A stretch of 64,000 bases of DNA, taken from IMG/VR virus record IMGVR_UViG_3300045110_000102, positions 16,645-80,644 of that record; one strand, 5' to 3'. The first letter of the stretch is position 1, and every line of letters starts with the position of its first letter. A model generated the notes under the pieces. That model was not told where the DNA came from. It saw only the letters and a program-made list of their open reading frames with translations, and searched no databases. A program made the position numbers and the translations under genes. This DNA comes from a virus. Below, piece by piece: positions 41,594-48,651 of the stretch.

Positions 41594-42232
41594 GTGAAAC
41601 GAAGACGAGGAAGCCACAGCAAATCGAACTACGTCGTCGGGTACTTCTTCGACAGCCAGATCATTGATCGTGACTTCGATGACGACGAGCTTGATCTCGT
41701 AGCACTGCGCGACAGGATCACGGCGGGCAAGGCGGTCGCACTGCATCCAGATGGAGATCGACGCGACACGATGGACGATCCGGTGCCGCTGCACAGTCAC
41801 GTGCCGAACGGCGGATCGTACGCGGAATTCCCGAGCGTGTATCTGATCCTGAAGGAAGCGAAGGCGCAGCGCGAAGCTGACCGAGCACGGGACATCGAGC
41901 GCGAGAAGCGCAGGAAGGAGGTCGAGCAGATCACCACCACGCAGGTCGAGGAGCGCAAGCACAAGCCGTGGAAGCCGCCGCAGTGGGTGCCGAAGCCGTT
42001 CGATCCGCGCGAGTACGATTGGACGCCGGAGCAGGCGATGCTCAACAACATGCGGCTGAACGATCCGCTCGCGCCCGGCATCGCGCGCGTGTGGCAAGGC
42101 TACGTGATGATCAACGAAGGCGATACGAAGAACGCAACACTGGCAAATCACGATGTGCCGTGGCGCGAGGTGTGGAGAGGTCGTGGGAAAATCATTTACG
42201 AGAGGAGTATAAATTATGGCTGGGTTGGATGA
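41594..42232 (+). CDS. Hypothetical protein, 212 aa
   Basis: GTG at 41594, two bases after the helicase stop. The N-terminal half is acidic with FFDSQIIDRDFDDDELDLVA, the middle is a long charged helix (KAQREADRARDIEREKRRKE), and the C-terminal part is Trp/Pro-rich (WKPPQWVPKPFDPREYDWTP). No family recognised. Confidence 0.6.
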   Translation: MKRRRGSHSKSNYVVGYFFDSQIIDRDFDDDELDLVALRDRITAGKAVALHPDGDRRDTMDDPVPLHSHVPNGGSYAEFPSVYLILKEAKAQREADRARDIEREKRRKEVEQITTTQVEERKHKPWKPPQWVPKPFDPREYDWTPEQAMLNNMRLNDPLAPGIARVWQGYVMINEGDTKNATLANHDVPWREVWRGRGKIIYERSINYGWVG

Positions 42233-42542
42233 TGAGATGCAGTCAGCGCTCGAAGCTGACGGAGAGAAGCTGCGCCAGTTGACCGGCGAGGATCACGGGC
42301 CGTTCGAGCTACCTGAATTCTCGGTCTGGCAATTCCTGATCGACGGAACGCAGGAGAAGGTGCGCGACCATGTCACCGCGCGCGAAGCGGTCGAGGCCGC
42401 GCGTCATTACACCAACAACGTCGCGACGAAGATGGGGGTCACCGAGCGCGTGATCATCACCGACGGCGGCGACGACTGCGTGTTCGAGTGGAAGAAGGAA
42501 GAGGGCATCACGTTCCCGCCAGAAGCAAAGGGGCGACGATGA
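42216..42542 (+). CDS. Hypothetical protein, 108 aa
   Basis: GAGAGGAG precedes ATG, overlapping the upstream gene by 17 bases. FELPEFSVWQFLIDGTQEKV, then a helix with VEAARHYTNNVATKM and a final strand pair. No family recognised. It is followed by the MazZ/DUF550-like gene through an ATGA overlap. Confidence 0.6.
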   Translation: MAGLDDEMQSALEADGEKLRQLTGEDHGPFELPEFSVWQFLIDGTQEKVRDHVTAREAVEAARHYTNNVATKMGVTERVIITDGGDDCVFEWKKEEGITFPPEAKGRR

Positions 42543-42844
42543 ACATCATTGAATATCTGAAACGTCAGCGCGTGTTCTCGGAGCGGGCATTCGGCCCCGG
42601 CGACAGGGCGAAGGGAGTTGTGGATCACATCCGCAAGGAATTGGTGGAGGTTGAGCAAGACCCGCGCGATCTGAAAGAGTGGATCGACGTTGTGACGCTG
42701 GCGCTGGATGGCGCATGGCGGGCAGGCTTCTCGCCGGAACAGATCGCCGCTCAACTGGAAGCGACCCTCGCGCGCAATGAAGCCAGAGCGTGGCCCGATT
42801 GGCGCACCATGCCAGCAGACCAAGCAATCGAGCACATCCGATGA
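42539..42844 (+). CDS. DUF550 / dATP-dGTP diphosphohydrolase-like protein
   Basis: 101 aa. It has SERAFGPGDRAKGVVDHIRK, then ELVEVEQDPRDLKEWIDVVT, LALDGAWRAG, and ending WPDWR. This order is that of PF04447-type all-alpha pyrophosphohydrolases, including MazZ of Z-genome phages. Acidic residues E36, E39 and D55 may bind metal. It may change the dATP/dGTP pool. PurZ was not found here. Confidence 0.75.
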   Translation: MNIIEYLKRQRVFSERAFGPGDRAKGVVDHIRKELVEVEQDPRDLKEWIDVVTLALDGAWRAGFSPEQIAAQLEATLARNEARAWPDWRTMPADQAIEHIR

Positions 42845-43095
42845 GTCATCACACCATCGAGTGGATCGACATGGAGAGGAAGCCGAAGGTCGCGCCGAAC
42901 CCGGCGTATCCTGATGGCATCGACATCGACCTGTCGCGCGGTGCGGAGAAGACGTGCACCGTCGAGCTACCGTATCCGGCGAAGCGCATCGGCTACTACG
43001 TTGTCGCGTGCACCCAGTGCGACTTGCGCACCGGCATCACGACCGCCGGTCGCCCCGATGATCCGCGTTCAGTCAAACTGGAGTGCAAGCGATGA
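42841..43095 (+). CDS. Hypothetical Cys-containing phage protein, 84 aa
   Basis: ATGA overlap with the previous gene. TCTVELPYPAKRIGYYVVAC, then TQCDLRTGITTAGRPDD, with CxxC, recalls a zinc-ribbon-like protein family widespread in phages and prophages but unnamed. Followed by another ATGA overlap. Confidence 0.6.
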   Translation: MSHHTIEWIDMERKPKVAPNPAYPDGIDIDLSRGAEKTCTVELPYPAKRIGYYVVACTQCDLRTGITTAGRPDDPRSVKLECKR

Positions 43096-43400
43096 CGCAC
43101 ACGAAGGACCTGCTCGCCGACGAACTGATGAAGCTCGGCCTGATCAACATGAGTCTGCAGGCGCGCGGCGGCTACTACCACGACTTCCTGTCACCGCTGG
43201 CGACGCCGGAGATTCAACTCGTCAACGATCTGGCAGAGGCCGCGCGCAAGCGCAACGACATCCGAGACCCGATCATGGAGTTGCGCCAGCGCGTGATCAA
43301 TGGCGACTTCGATGCCAACCGCGAGGAGAGCGACGCGTGGGCGGCGAGCGAGGAAGGGCAGGATGCATTCCGCAGGCTGATCAGGGACAAGCCGTCGTGA
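43092..43400 (+). CDS. Hypothetical helical protein, 102 aa
   Basis: MTHTKDLLADELMKLGLINM begins a helical acidic protein with GGYYHDFLSPLATPEIQLVN. GTGA overlap with the next gene. No family recognised. Confidence 0.6.
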   Translation: MTHTKDLLADELMKLGLINMSLQARGGYYHDFLSPLATPEIQLVNDLAEAARKRNDIRDPIMELRQRVINGDFDANREESDAWAASEEGQDAFRRLIRDKPS

Positions 43401-43657
43401 GCGTGATCGACCGGGTGTCGCTGTGGGATCAGATCGCGGAGGTGAAGCGCGAGATTGATCAGCGCAAGCGCGTATACGTTAGGATGATTGCGCAGGAGAA
43501 GATGACCAAGGCAGAAGCAGAGCGACGCATGACGGTGATGTGCGCTGTGCTGGCGACGCTGGAGCGATTACGCGGGCTGGGCAACAAGATCAACGACGAA
43601 GGAGAGCCCAATGACTCACGAGGAGGAATTAAAAGCACTGCAGAAGACGGTCCTTGA
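43397..43657 (+). CDS. Helical phage protein, 86 aa
   Basis: GTG at 43397. VSVIDRVSLWDQIAEVKREI, QRKRVYVRMIAQEKMTKAEA is a pattern I recall from small phage proteins near replication genes (a helical hairpin). It overlaps the next gene by 47 bases. No function known. Confidence 0.6.
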   Translation: MSVIDRVSLWDQIAEVKREIDQRKRVYVRMIAQEKMTKAEAERRMTVMCAVLATLERLRGLGNKINDEGEPNDSRGGIKSTAEDGP

Positions 43658-43856
43658 ATTCGAAGAGGTGGCGACACGAGTGGAGGAGAGGTTCACAACG
43701 GCCTACGATCCGACCGTTGAGAGCAAGCGGGTCAACGTCTCGATGGGATGGTGGCTGGTGATCAAGCGCCTCGGGCTGGCGATATGGATCAGCGACACGA
43801 AGCCGGAGATCACATCCGGCGACCTGTTGTCGATCAGCATCAAGAAGGTCCCTTGA
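43611..43856 (+). CDS. Hypothetical protein, 81 aa
   Basis: GAAGGAGA before ATG. MTHEEELKALQKTVLEFEEV is followed by a beta-rich region (WWLVIKRLGLAIWISDTKPE). A helical head plus strands. No family recognised. Confidence 0.55.
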   Translation: MTHEEELKALQKTVLEFEEVATRVEERFTTAYDPTVESKRVNVSMGWWLVIKRLGLAIWISDTKPEITSGDLLSISIKKVP

Positions 43857-44073
43857 GATCGCAGCGGTGATCGCATAGGGTCCGGGCCTTCCAGCGGGCG
43901 AGACTTGGGTTTGAAGTTTGCTCCTTTGACCAAGACTCCGAGCGGACCGGAGGGGGCGGCGGCGCAAGCTGCTGCCCCTTCTGCGCGACTCCTACGTAGG
44001 GAACGTCATTGCAACCGGGGAGTTGAGGTCCCGGCGACATCCGTCGCCACCTTGATCAAGGAAGGAAACGCAA
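43857..44073 (+). other. Intergenic stretch with an orphan leader and CCTACGTAGG
   Basis: 217 bases with no gene. On the minus strand TCAAAGGAGCAAA at 43918-43930 is the standard leader with no start codon behind it. A CCTACGTAGG element with GAACGTCAT is at 43991-44000. AAGGAAACGCAA just before 44074 is a ribosome site. Confidence 0.4.
43991..44000 (+). repeat. CCTACGTAGG palindrome copy
   Basis: A perfect 10-bp palindrome followed by GAACGTCAT, the same right flank as the last copy near 37130. It is upstream of the 66-aa gene. Confidence 0.6.
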
Positions 44074-44274
44074 ATGACGAACCAGAATCTGAAGAGCGCC
44101 GCCGAACAGGTGAAGGCATCGCTCGACAAGATCACGCAGGCCAAGGACAACCCGCAGCAGATGCAGCAGGCGATCAACGACGCGAAGCAGAAGGTCGATC
44201 AGCTTGTGCAGCAGGCGGACCAAGGTTCACAGCAGGCTGGCAGCGGCGGACAGAGCCAAGGCCAGCAGCGCTAA
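44074..44274 (+). CDS. Helical Gln-rich small protein, 66 aa
   Basis: MTNQNLKSAAEQVKASLDKI continues as one amphipathic helix with Gln-rich tail (GSQQAGSGGQSQGQQR). The region before it has a CCTACGTAGG element and the gene ends at a bidirectional terminator, so it forms a one-gene unit. Unknown role. Confidence 0.6.
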   Translation: MTNQNLKSAAEQVKASLDKITQAKDNPQQMQQAINDAKQKVDQLVQQADQGSQQAGSGGQSQGQQR

Positions 44275-44283
44275 TAAAAAAAG

Positions 44284-44317
44284 GCCCCCGACCACCACGC
44301 GGTGATCGGGGGCTTTT
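44284..44317. terminator. Bidirectional intrinsic terminator
   Basis: GCCCCCGACCACC/GGTGATCGGGGGC arms (one mismatch) with ACGC loop. TTTT follows on the plus strand; on the minus strand TTTTTTT follows after a CC. It separates convergent genes. Confidence 0.85.
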
Positions 44318-44322
44318 CAGTT

Positions 44323-44529
44323 TCAGTGATGCACGAGCGACATCACGTGTTCAGGTGTCAGATTATATCTCCTCATCACGAGCAGCAGCATCTCGACCGC
44401 AGCGGGGATCGAGTGCTTCTCAGCGATCCATTTCCGAACGGTGGTCTCGTTGACGTGGAAGAACGTCGCGGAGTCGATCTGCGTCAGCTTGAGATGAGAG
44501 ATCGCGTCGCGATACTCATCGCCAGTCAT
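44323..44529 (-). CDS. HTH regulator, XRE-like, 68 aa
   Basis: MTGDEYRDAISHLKLTQIDS, ATFFHVNETTVRKWIAEKHS, IPAAVEMLLLVMRRYNLTPE is a compact helix-turn-helix of the XRE/Cro type. GGA lies before the start. It is the last gene in the leftward accessory block and could repress lysogenic or early genes. Confidence 0.7.
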   Translation of the reverse strand: MTGDEYRDAISHLKLTQIDSATFFHVNETTVRKWIAEKHSIPAAVEMLLLVMRRYNLTPEHVMSLVHH

Positions 44530-44543
44530 CGGTGCATTCCTTT

Positions 44544-44840
44544 TCAGTAGCGGCGTTGTGGATAGTAGGGCGCATGCGGTGGCGGCGGCGGGTCCGGGTA
44601 TCGATTGACGGACACGTTGCTGCCGTAGATCGGATCGCGATATGGATCGACCGGAACGCATTGCACGTTGGTCTTCATCTGCAGGCGCGCACCATTGATC
44701 GTCGCACTGGGCGGGACTTGGTATAGCGTCTGCGCGGCGTACTCGCAGGCCTCGCGTGAAGGCCAGTCGGTGTGGTTCGAATCGACAGACACGCTGCCGG
44801 TGTTCGACACCACGATCATCGCGTACATCAATCGCCACAT
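44544..44840 (-). CDS. Hypothetical protein with Pro-rich end, 98 aa
   Basis: The N-terminus MWRLMYAMIVVSNTGSVSVD could be a weak signal anchor. The middle has HTDWPSREACEYAAQTLYQV and NVQCVPVDPYRDP; two Cys are likely paired outside the cytoplasm. The end is Pro/Tyr-rich. GGGAGC precedes ATG. Unknown role. Confidence 0.55.
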   Translation of the reverse strand: MWRLMYAMIVVSNTGSVSVDSNHTDWPSREACEYAAQTLYQVPPSATINGARLQMKTNVQCVPVDPYRDPIYGSNVSVNRYPDPPPPPHAPYYPQRRY

Positions 44841-45112
44841 GGTCGTGCTCCCTTCCTTCGCTCCATGCTGACGATCTCCACCTTGCCGAACGCACCGAAC
44901 ACCGTCTTGACCACGCGGTTCATTGCCTCGTGGTCGCTGGTGTCGTCGTTCGTCAGGCTGTAGGCAGCGCCGGAGATCATGTCGGCGGCGACTGCCATCA
45001 ACACGACCGCGACGTCTTCCTCGTCGTCGAGTAGCTGGGTGACCAGCATGACCGACTTGCGTGCTCGCTCGACTGCGGTCTTCGCGAGGTCGTTGACAAT
45101 TGCTTGGCTCAT
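44828..45112 (-). CDS. Helical hypothetical protein, 94 aa
   Basis: MSQAIVNDLAKTAVERARKS, LLDDEEDVAVVLMAVAADMI. Acidic with a hydrophobic helix. It overlaps the next gene and shares ATGA coupling with the upstream gene. No family recognised. Confidence 0.5.
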   Translation of the reverse strand: MSQAIVNDLAKTAVERARKSVMLVTQLLDDEEDVAVVLMAVAADMISGAAYSLTNDDTSDHEAMNRVVKTVFGAFGKVEIVSMERRKGARPCGD

Positions 45113-45342
45113 TTCCTGTTGCTCCTTATGGTGCCGGTCTGCTGACCGAGCGGGTTGTAGATCGTGGTCGTGCCGTTGCTCGTGACCGCGCGCCCGGTGT
45201 TCTGACCGAGCGCGTTCGAGAACGTGGTGGTGTTGCCGCTGGTCACAGCGCGGCCAGTCTCACGACCCATCGAGTCGCGGAAGGTTTGCTGCTGCGCCAG
45301 CGCTGGCGAGCACAGCAGCATCAGTGCGAGGAGGACTCTCAT
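45109..45342 (-). CDS. Secreted repeat protein, 77 aa
   Basis: A signal peptide (MRVLLALMLLCSPALA) is followed by repeats of the kind RDSMGRETGRAVTSGNTTTF, then NALGQNTGRAVTSNGTTTIY and NPLGQQTG. The 24-residue repeat with GRxTGRAVTSxGTTTxY looks like a beta-arch surface repeat. Export to the periplasm or outer surface is likely. Start ATGA-coupled. Confidence 0.65.
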   Translation of the reverse strand: MRVLLALMLLCSPALAQQQTFRDSMGRETGRAVTSGNTTTFSNALGQNTGRAVTSNGTTTIYNPLGQQTGTIRSNRK

Positions 45343-45893
45343 CGGGCGACCCACGGTCGGCGCGCCTTCGGCTTCGGGTTGGTCTTCGCGCGGGGCTTCT
45401 TCGTCGGCTGATCGAGCAGCCACTGCTGCCCGGCATCGAGGCCAAGCTCGTACAGCTTCGGCGCGGTGTGACGCGCGAAGAAGAAGTCGAGCACGCCATA
45501 GACGCCGTTGCGCAACGCCGCGCGCCGCACGTACGCGGTGGCGAACGGCACGCCGAAGTAGCCATAGACCTGACCGTTGTCTTCGATGGTCGGATCGACG
45601 ACGACACCGTCGGCATCGACCAGCCACGCGTGATCGATGCCGACGCCGTGGATGTAGGCCTTGCCCTCGCAGTAGGTGAGGTCGGGATTCCACAGCGCGG
45701 TGTGCAGCGCGTTCATGAAGCAGCCGTGTCGCTCACCGCGCGGTCCATCGTACGTGTGAGGACCGATGCGATACGCGCGCGCGTGCGCCAGCATGAAGTC
45801 GTTGTAGACATTCGGCCCGAAGGCCTCCCGTCGGGTCTCGAAGTCGGCGCGCATGCCAACTTCAATCTCCTCCGGCGTGAGGGTGTTCATCAT
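45339..45893 (-). CDS. Cysteine-peptidase-like protein, 184 aa
   Basis: CAATCAAAGGAGCAAAGAC leader. HGCFMNALHTALWNPDLTYC (about 56-75), then HGVGIDHAWLVDADGVVVDP (about 81-101) place Cys, His and Asp in the order of papain/transglutaminase-like enzymes; YGYFGVPFATAYVRR ends the core. The tail is Lys/Arg/Pro-rich. No signal peptide. A host-takeover or anti-restriction role is possible; this is inference. Confidence 0.55.
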   Translation of the reverse strand: MMNTLTPEEIEVGMRADFETRREAFGPNVYNDFMLAHARAYRIGPHTYDGPRGERHGCFMNALHTALWNPDLTYCEGKAYIHGVGIDHAWLVDADGVVVDPTIEDNGQVYGYFGVPFATAYVRRAALRNGVYGVLDFFFARHTAPKLYELGLDAGQQWLLDQPTKKPRAKTNPKPKARRPWVAR

Positions 45894-46035
45894 TGTCTTT
45901 GCTCCTTTGATTGTTGATGTAGTGAAACAGTGCGACGCGGTCGTTGTCGTCGAGGCGCACGTCGCTGTAGGTCAGGGCTTCGATTCCTCGGCGCTGGAAT
46001 AGTCTGGCCAGCGCTGCCAGTGTTCTCTCGTCCAT
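45862..46035 (-). CDS. Small helical protein, 57 aa
   Basis: CGGAGATGCA before ATG. MDERTLAALARLFQRRGIEA, LTYSDVRLDDNDRVALFHYI. The end reads through the next gene leader and overlaps it by 32 bases. No family recognised. Confidence 0.45.
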   Translation of the reverse strand: MDERTLAALARLFQRRGIEALTYSDVRLDDNDRVALFHYINNQRSKDNDEHPHAGGD

Positions 46036-46061
46036 TGCATCTCCGTGTCTGGTTGATAGGT

Positions 46062-46157
46062 TCAGAACGCCTGTCGCATCATGAGCAATGCGACCACAAG
46101 CAGGACAGCAGAGAAGACGGCGACCGCCGCCATCGCTGTCACCTCTTCGGTCCACAT
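46062..46157 (-). CDS. Tiny membrane peptide, 31 aa
   Basis: MWTEEVTAMAAVAVFSAVLL, VVALLMMRQAF is a single membrane helix with short ends. GGGGGA lies 8 bases before ATG. It lies in a gap otherwise lacking genes. Tentative. Confidence 0.4.
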   Translation of the reverse strand: MWTEEVTAMAAVAVFSAVLLVVALLMMRQAF

Positions 46158-46170
46158 GTCCGGGTCCCCC

Positions 46171-46204
46171 ATAGAAAAGCCCGGCAGCGGGATTGCTGCC
46201 GGGC
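46171..46204 (-). terminator. Leftward intrinsic terminator
   Basis: Stem GCCCGGCAGC (46179-46188) and GCTGCCGGGC (46195-46204) with a 6-base loop, and TTTTCTAT on the minus strand after it. It ends the transcript coming from 46699 and above. Confidence 0.85.
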
Positions 46205-46222
46205 CGAGTGCGTCGTTGGTCG

Positions 46223-46699
46223 TCAGCCGTTGTTGATCAGGTCGAGCGCCGCCTTGCCTGTCAACGGCATCTTGCGAGTCTCACCAGACTTCTTCGCCTT
46301 CATCTTCGCGATGCGGCCAGCCGCCTTCGCCTTCTTGACCGAGGCCTGCTCGGCCTTGATCTCATCGGCGACCGCAGCATCCTTCGCGCTCCTACGTAGG
46401 AACGTCGGGATATCGAGATCAACGTCGCGCGGTGGCGGCGTGATCGCGGCATGTGCCTTGACCGGCGGCACCACCGTGACCGGACCATGCGGCGGGTCAG
46501 CGATGAATGAACCGGTCGGAGGGTCCGCAACGAACTTCACTTCAGGCTCCGCCGCCAGCGCCGCGATCATCTTCGCGCGCGCCAGCCGCTTCGCTTCCTT
46601 CTCCAGCTTGGCGAGGTTCGTCATCGTCAGCTTGAGCTTCGTCTTGTTCTTCGCGATCAGTCTCTCGACGTGATCGAGGTCGCGCTTCTTCTTTGCCAT
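46223..46699 (-). CDS. Basic helical/Pro-rich protein, 158 aa
   Basis: Leader CAATCAAAGGAGCCAAC. MAKKKRDLDHVERLIAKNKT continues as a helical charged protein, a Pro-rich middle (VADPPTGSFIADPPHGPVTV) and a basic end. A CCTACGTAGG element lies within the gene (46391-46400), coding TFLRRS. Possibly nucleic-acid binding. Confidence 0.6.
   Translation of the reverse strand: MAKKKRDLDHVERLIAKNKTKLKLTMTNLAKLEKEAKRLARAKMIAALAAEPEVKFVADPPTGSFIADPPHGPVTVVPPVKAHAAITPPPRDVDLDIPTFLRRSAKDAAVADEIKAEQASVKKAKAAGRIAKMKAKKSGETRKMPLTGKAALDLINNG
46391..46400 (+). repeat. CCTACGTAGG palindrome inside a gene
   Basis: A copy of the dispersed element in coding sequence, flanked by T and A to give a 12-bp palindrome and followed by AACGTC. 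Its presence inside a gene shows it is not limited to gaps. Confidence 0.55.
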
Positions 46700-46769
46700 G
46701 TTGGCTCCTTTGATTGTCAAACAGCCCGCTCGACGAGCGAGCAGGTGAAGTGTAGCAAACGCACTTGCG

Positions 46770-46840
46770 CCAAATCGCGAGTCGAGCCGATGCGCATGCA
46801 GCAAACCACTGCAGCACAAGGGTCGAGCATCGCGATTTGG
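46770..46840. repeat. Spaced inverted repeat in an intergenic gap
   Basis: CCAAATCGCGA (46770-46780) and TCGCGATTTGG (46830-46840) form an 11-bp inverted repeat 49 bases apart. GTCGAG occurs near both. The gap (46700-46880) is otherwise empty. It could be an operator pair for an adjacent leftward promoter. Confidence 0.5.
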
Positions 46841-46880
46841 AAAACTTGACTCCGATAAATACAGGGCGAGACGCGCGTGA

Positions 46881-47156
46881 TCAGCGCGGATCGTTATCGG
46901 AAACCACTGTGAGTGAAGGGGCGACGCTGACGGAAATATTTTTTCCGAGCGTCTCCTTCGCGATCTCACTGGCGCGGTCGAGCGCGCGAGCAAAGCCATC
47001 GTGCCAGCCCTCGCAGTACTCGCGAGCCATCCTGATCTTCAAGCACTGCTCGTCGCGGTTCTTGTAGCTCCAGCCGCGCACCTCAACGTCGTTGATGGTC
47101 ACGGTGATCTCGCCTTCATCGTTGTCGATCAGGCGAGGGAAGTGTGGAGTGTTCAT
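46881..47156 (-). CDS. Hypothetical protein, 91 aa
   Basis: GAAGGAGCAGACACG before ATG. MNTPHFPRLIDNDEGEITVT, INDVEVRGWSYKNRDEQCLK, then a helix with CEGWHDGFARALDRASEIAK. No family recognised. It is the last gene before a repeat-containing gap. Confidence 0.55.
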   Translation of the reverse strand: MNTPHFPRLIDNDEGEITVTINDVEVRGWSYKNRDEQCLKIRMAREYCEGWHDGFARALDRASEIAKETLGKNISVSVAPSLTVVSDNDPR

Positions 47157-47446
47157 CGTGTCTGCTCCTTCGGTGCAGCGTAGCGGGGGCGGAAGCAATG
47201 ACGCAGCACGAATAGCTGGCGGTCGAGGTGTCGCTCGATGCCGACGATGTCGTGCACGAAGTGCTCATCGGGAGAGTCGAGCAGATCGTTGAGACGCAGC
47301 GGCACCGCGAGATGCGTGGCCACAAGGTCCATCTTCACGTCGCGCTCTTCGCGATCAGGAAAGAACACGAGCGCACGATGCACGATGGCATCGATCACCG
47401 CGAACTCGCTCTGGCTGATCGGTGGTGTCTTCACTCTGGGCTTCAT
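47153..47446 (-). CDS. Hypothetical protein, 97 aa
   Basis: AAGGAGCAAACCAG leader. MKPRVKTPPISQSEFAVIDA, then VHRALVFFPDREERDVKMDL. A helical, charged protein with ATGA coupling to its neighbour. No family recognised. Confidence 0.55.
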   Translation of the reverse strand: MKPRVKTPPISQSEFAVIDAIVHRALVFFPDREERDVKMDLVATHLAVPLRLNDLLDSPDEHFVHDIVGIERHLDRQLFVLRHCFRPRYAAPKEQTR

Positions 47447-47466
47447 CTGGTTTGCTCCTTCTGGGT

Positions 47467-47724
47467 TCAGATGATGTAGTCGGGATCGGTCGGCCCATTG
47501 CCGCCGAACCATTGCTGCTCTGCGAGATACTCCTTCGCGATCTCGCTCGCTTCATCGTCGTCGAGCCTCACGTTGAGGTACGACCAGACGGCGACGAACA
47601 TCGGCTCAGCGCCGCATTGCCAGCCGACGAGCCGCGCGTTGTCGGGCCTCTCGTCGGCATCCTGTTCTGCGCCGGTGTCATCGAGGCACAGGCTGATGTA
47701 GGGGATGGCGTCTTCGCGTTTCAT
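47467..47724 (-). CDS. Acidic hypothetical protein, 85 aa
   Basis: MKREDAIPYISLCLDDTGAE, then FVAVWSYLNVRLDDDEASEI. Acidic and probably globular. ATGA coupling with the upstream gene. No family recognised. Confidence 0.5.
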   Translation of the reverse strand: MKREDAIPYISLCLDDTGAEQDADERPDNARLVGWQCGAEPMFVAVWSYLNVRLDDDEASEIAKEYLAEQQWFGGNGPTDPDYII

Positions 47725-47954
47725 CGGTCCTCCACCCAGTTGAAGTAGAAGCGCGGGCTGTGCGTGAATTCCAGCGAGCCCTTCTTGCCGTCGCTCTTGC
47801 GCGTGACGACAACGAACGGAGCGGCGAACGAGTGCACCGTGAATTCGCGGCTCATCTCGTCCGTCGTCCAGCGTTGATCGGCCACTGCGAGATCGTGCAG
47901 CGGTTGATTGTCGGCGAGCATCGCGCGCCGCAGTCCTTCAGTGTGGTCAGTCAT
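47721..47954 (-). CDS. Hypothetical protein, 77 aa
   Basis: MTDHTEGLRRAMLADNQPLH, then FTVHSFAAPFVVVTRKSDGK. Overlaps its upstream zinc-ribbon gene by 8 bases. No family recognised. Confidence 0.5.
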   Translation of the reverse strand: MTDHTEGLRRAMLADNQPLHDLAVADQRWTTDEMSREFTVHSFAAPFVVVTRKSDGKKGSLEFTHSPRFYFNWVEDR

Positions 47955-48147
47955 AGTCGGTGGCTCCTTTGGCCAATTGAAAACGATGCGGCTTGGTCTT
48001 CACCAAGTGCATGTAGACATCGCGGGCAGTCACCTCGCGGCGTTCGATGTCGTGTCCGCCGCACTGCGTACAATTCCAGCCGCCGAAGCCGTCGTCACCG
48101 CAGGTGTTGCAGTGATAGGCCTCGGCGCGCTCTTGCTCAGTCATCAT
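47947..48147 (-). CDS. Small zinc-ribbon protein, 66 aa
   Basis: CNTCGDDGFGGWNCTQCGG (about 13-31) has two CxxC pairs and a glycine-rich turn, a zinc ribbon. MHLVKTKPHRFQLAK follows. The gene runs through the next leader. Possible nucleic-acid or polymerase contact. Confidence 0.55.
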   Translation of the reverse strand: MMTEQERAEAYHCNTCGDDGFGGWNCTQCGGHDIERREVTARDVYMHLVKTKPHRFQLAKGATDYD

Positions 48148-48460
48148 GCTCCTTCTCCTCGGGCGGCCAGCGCCACGTGTCTTCGTTGTCGTCCCACTCC
48201 ATGCCGACCGGGATCAGCCAGAGGTCACCGTCTTGATGCAGCGTGTACTGCACGCCGCTCTCGCTGGTGACGCGGGCCTTGTCGATGACAATGTCCCACG
48301 CTTCCCAGTAGTGTTCGTGATCCGGGCCAGCTTCGAGGATGGCCCAGTCTTCGTCGCTCACGTCCGCCACGTGCGAGCGTGCAACGTGGATCGTGAAGTC
48401 GCGCGGGATGTAGATGCCGCGCGCATCGTTCAGCAGCAGTAGTGCTTCAGGTCTCGTCAT
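48137..48460 (-). CDS. Acidic hypothetical protein, 107 aa
   Basis: MTRPEALLLLNDARGIYIPR, DEDWAILEAGPDHEHYWEAW, ending in EDTWRWPPEEKEHDD. AAAGGAGCAAAGCG before ATG. Acidic and Trp-rich. No family recognised. Confidence 0.55.
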   Translation of the reverse strand: MTRPEALLLLNDARGIYIPRDFTIHVARSHVADVSDEDWAILEAGPDHEHYWEAWDIVIDKARVTSESGVQYTLHQDGDLWLIPVGMEWDDNEDTWRWPPEEKEHDD

Positions 48461-48651
48461 CGCTTTGCTCCTTTGTTGGGAAAGATGAATGTCTCGTCGG
48501 ACAGTTGCCGCTCCATCTCGCGGCGCTCGATCTCGGTGGCTACTGGATCGGGATGAAGCCGACGCAGATGTTGCGTCGGAGTCTCGTCGAACGATGGCGA
48601 TGGCTCGCCGTTCAACATGGCGCGCATGGCGCATTGGATGCAGATCATCAT
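48457..48651 (-). CDS. Hypothetical protein, 64 aa
   Basis: MMICIQCAMRAMLNGEPSPS with CxxC at the start, then a charged region. Start overlaps the preceding stop by one base. No family recognised. Confidence 0.45.
   Translation of the reverse strand: MMICIQCAMRAMLNGEPSPSFDETPTQHLRRLHPDPVATEIERREMERQLSDETFIFPNKGAKR

Noticed and set aside
40246-41622. 458-codon minus-strand frame
   Set aside because: Antisense to the helicase, which has a full set of motifs.
42539-42844. Claim that this is a Z-genome (2-aminoadenine) phage
   Set aside because: Only a MazZ/DUF550-like gene is seen. PurZ and DpoZ are not in the window, so the claim is not supported.
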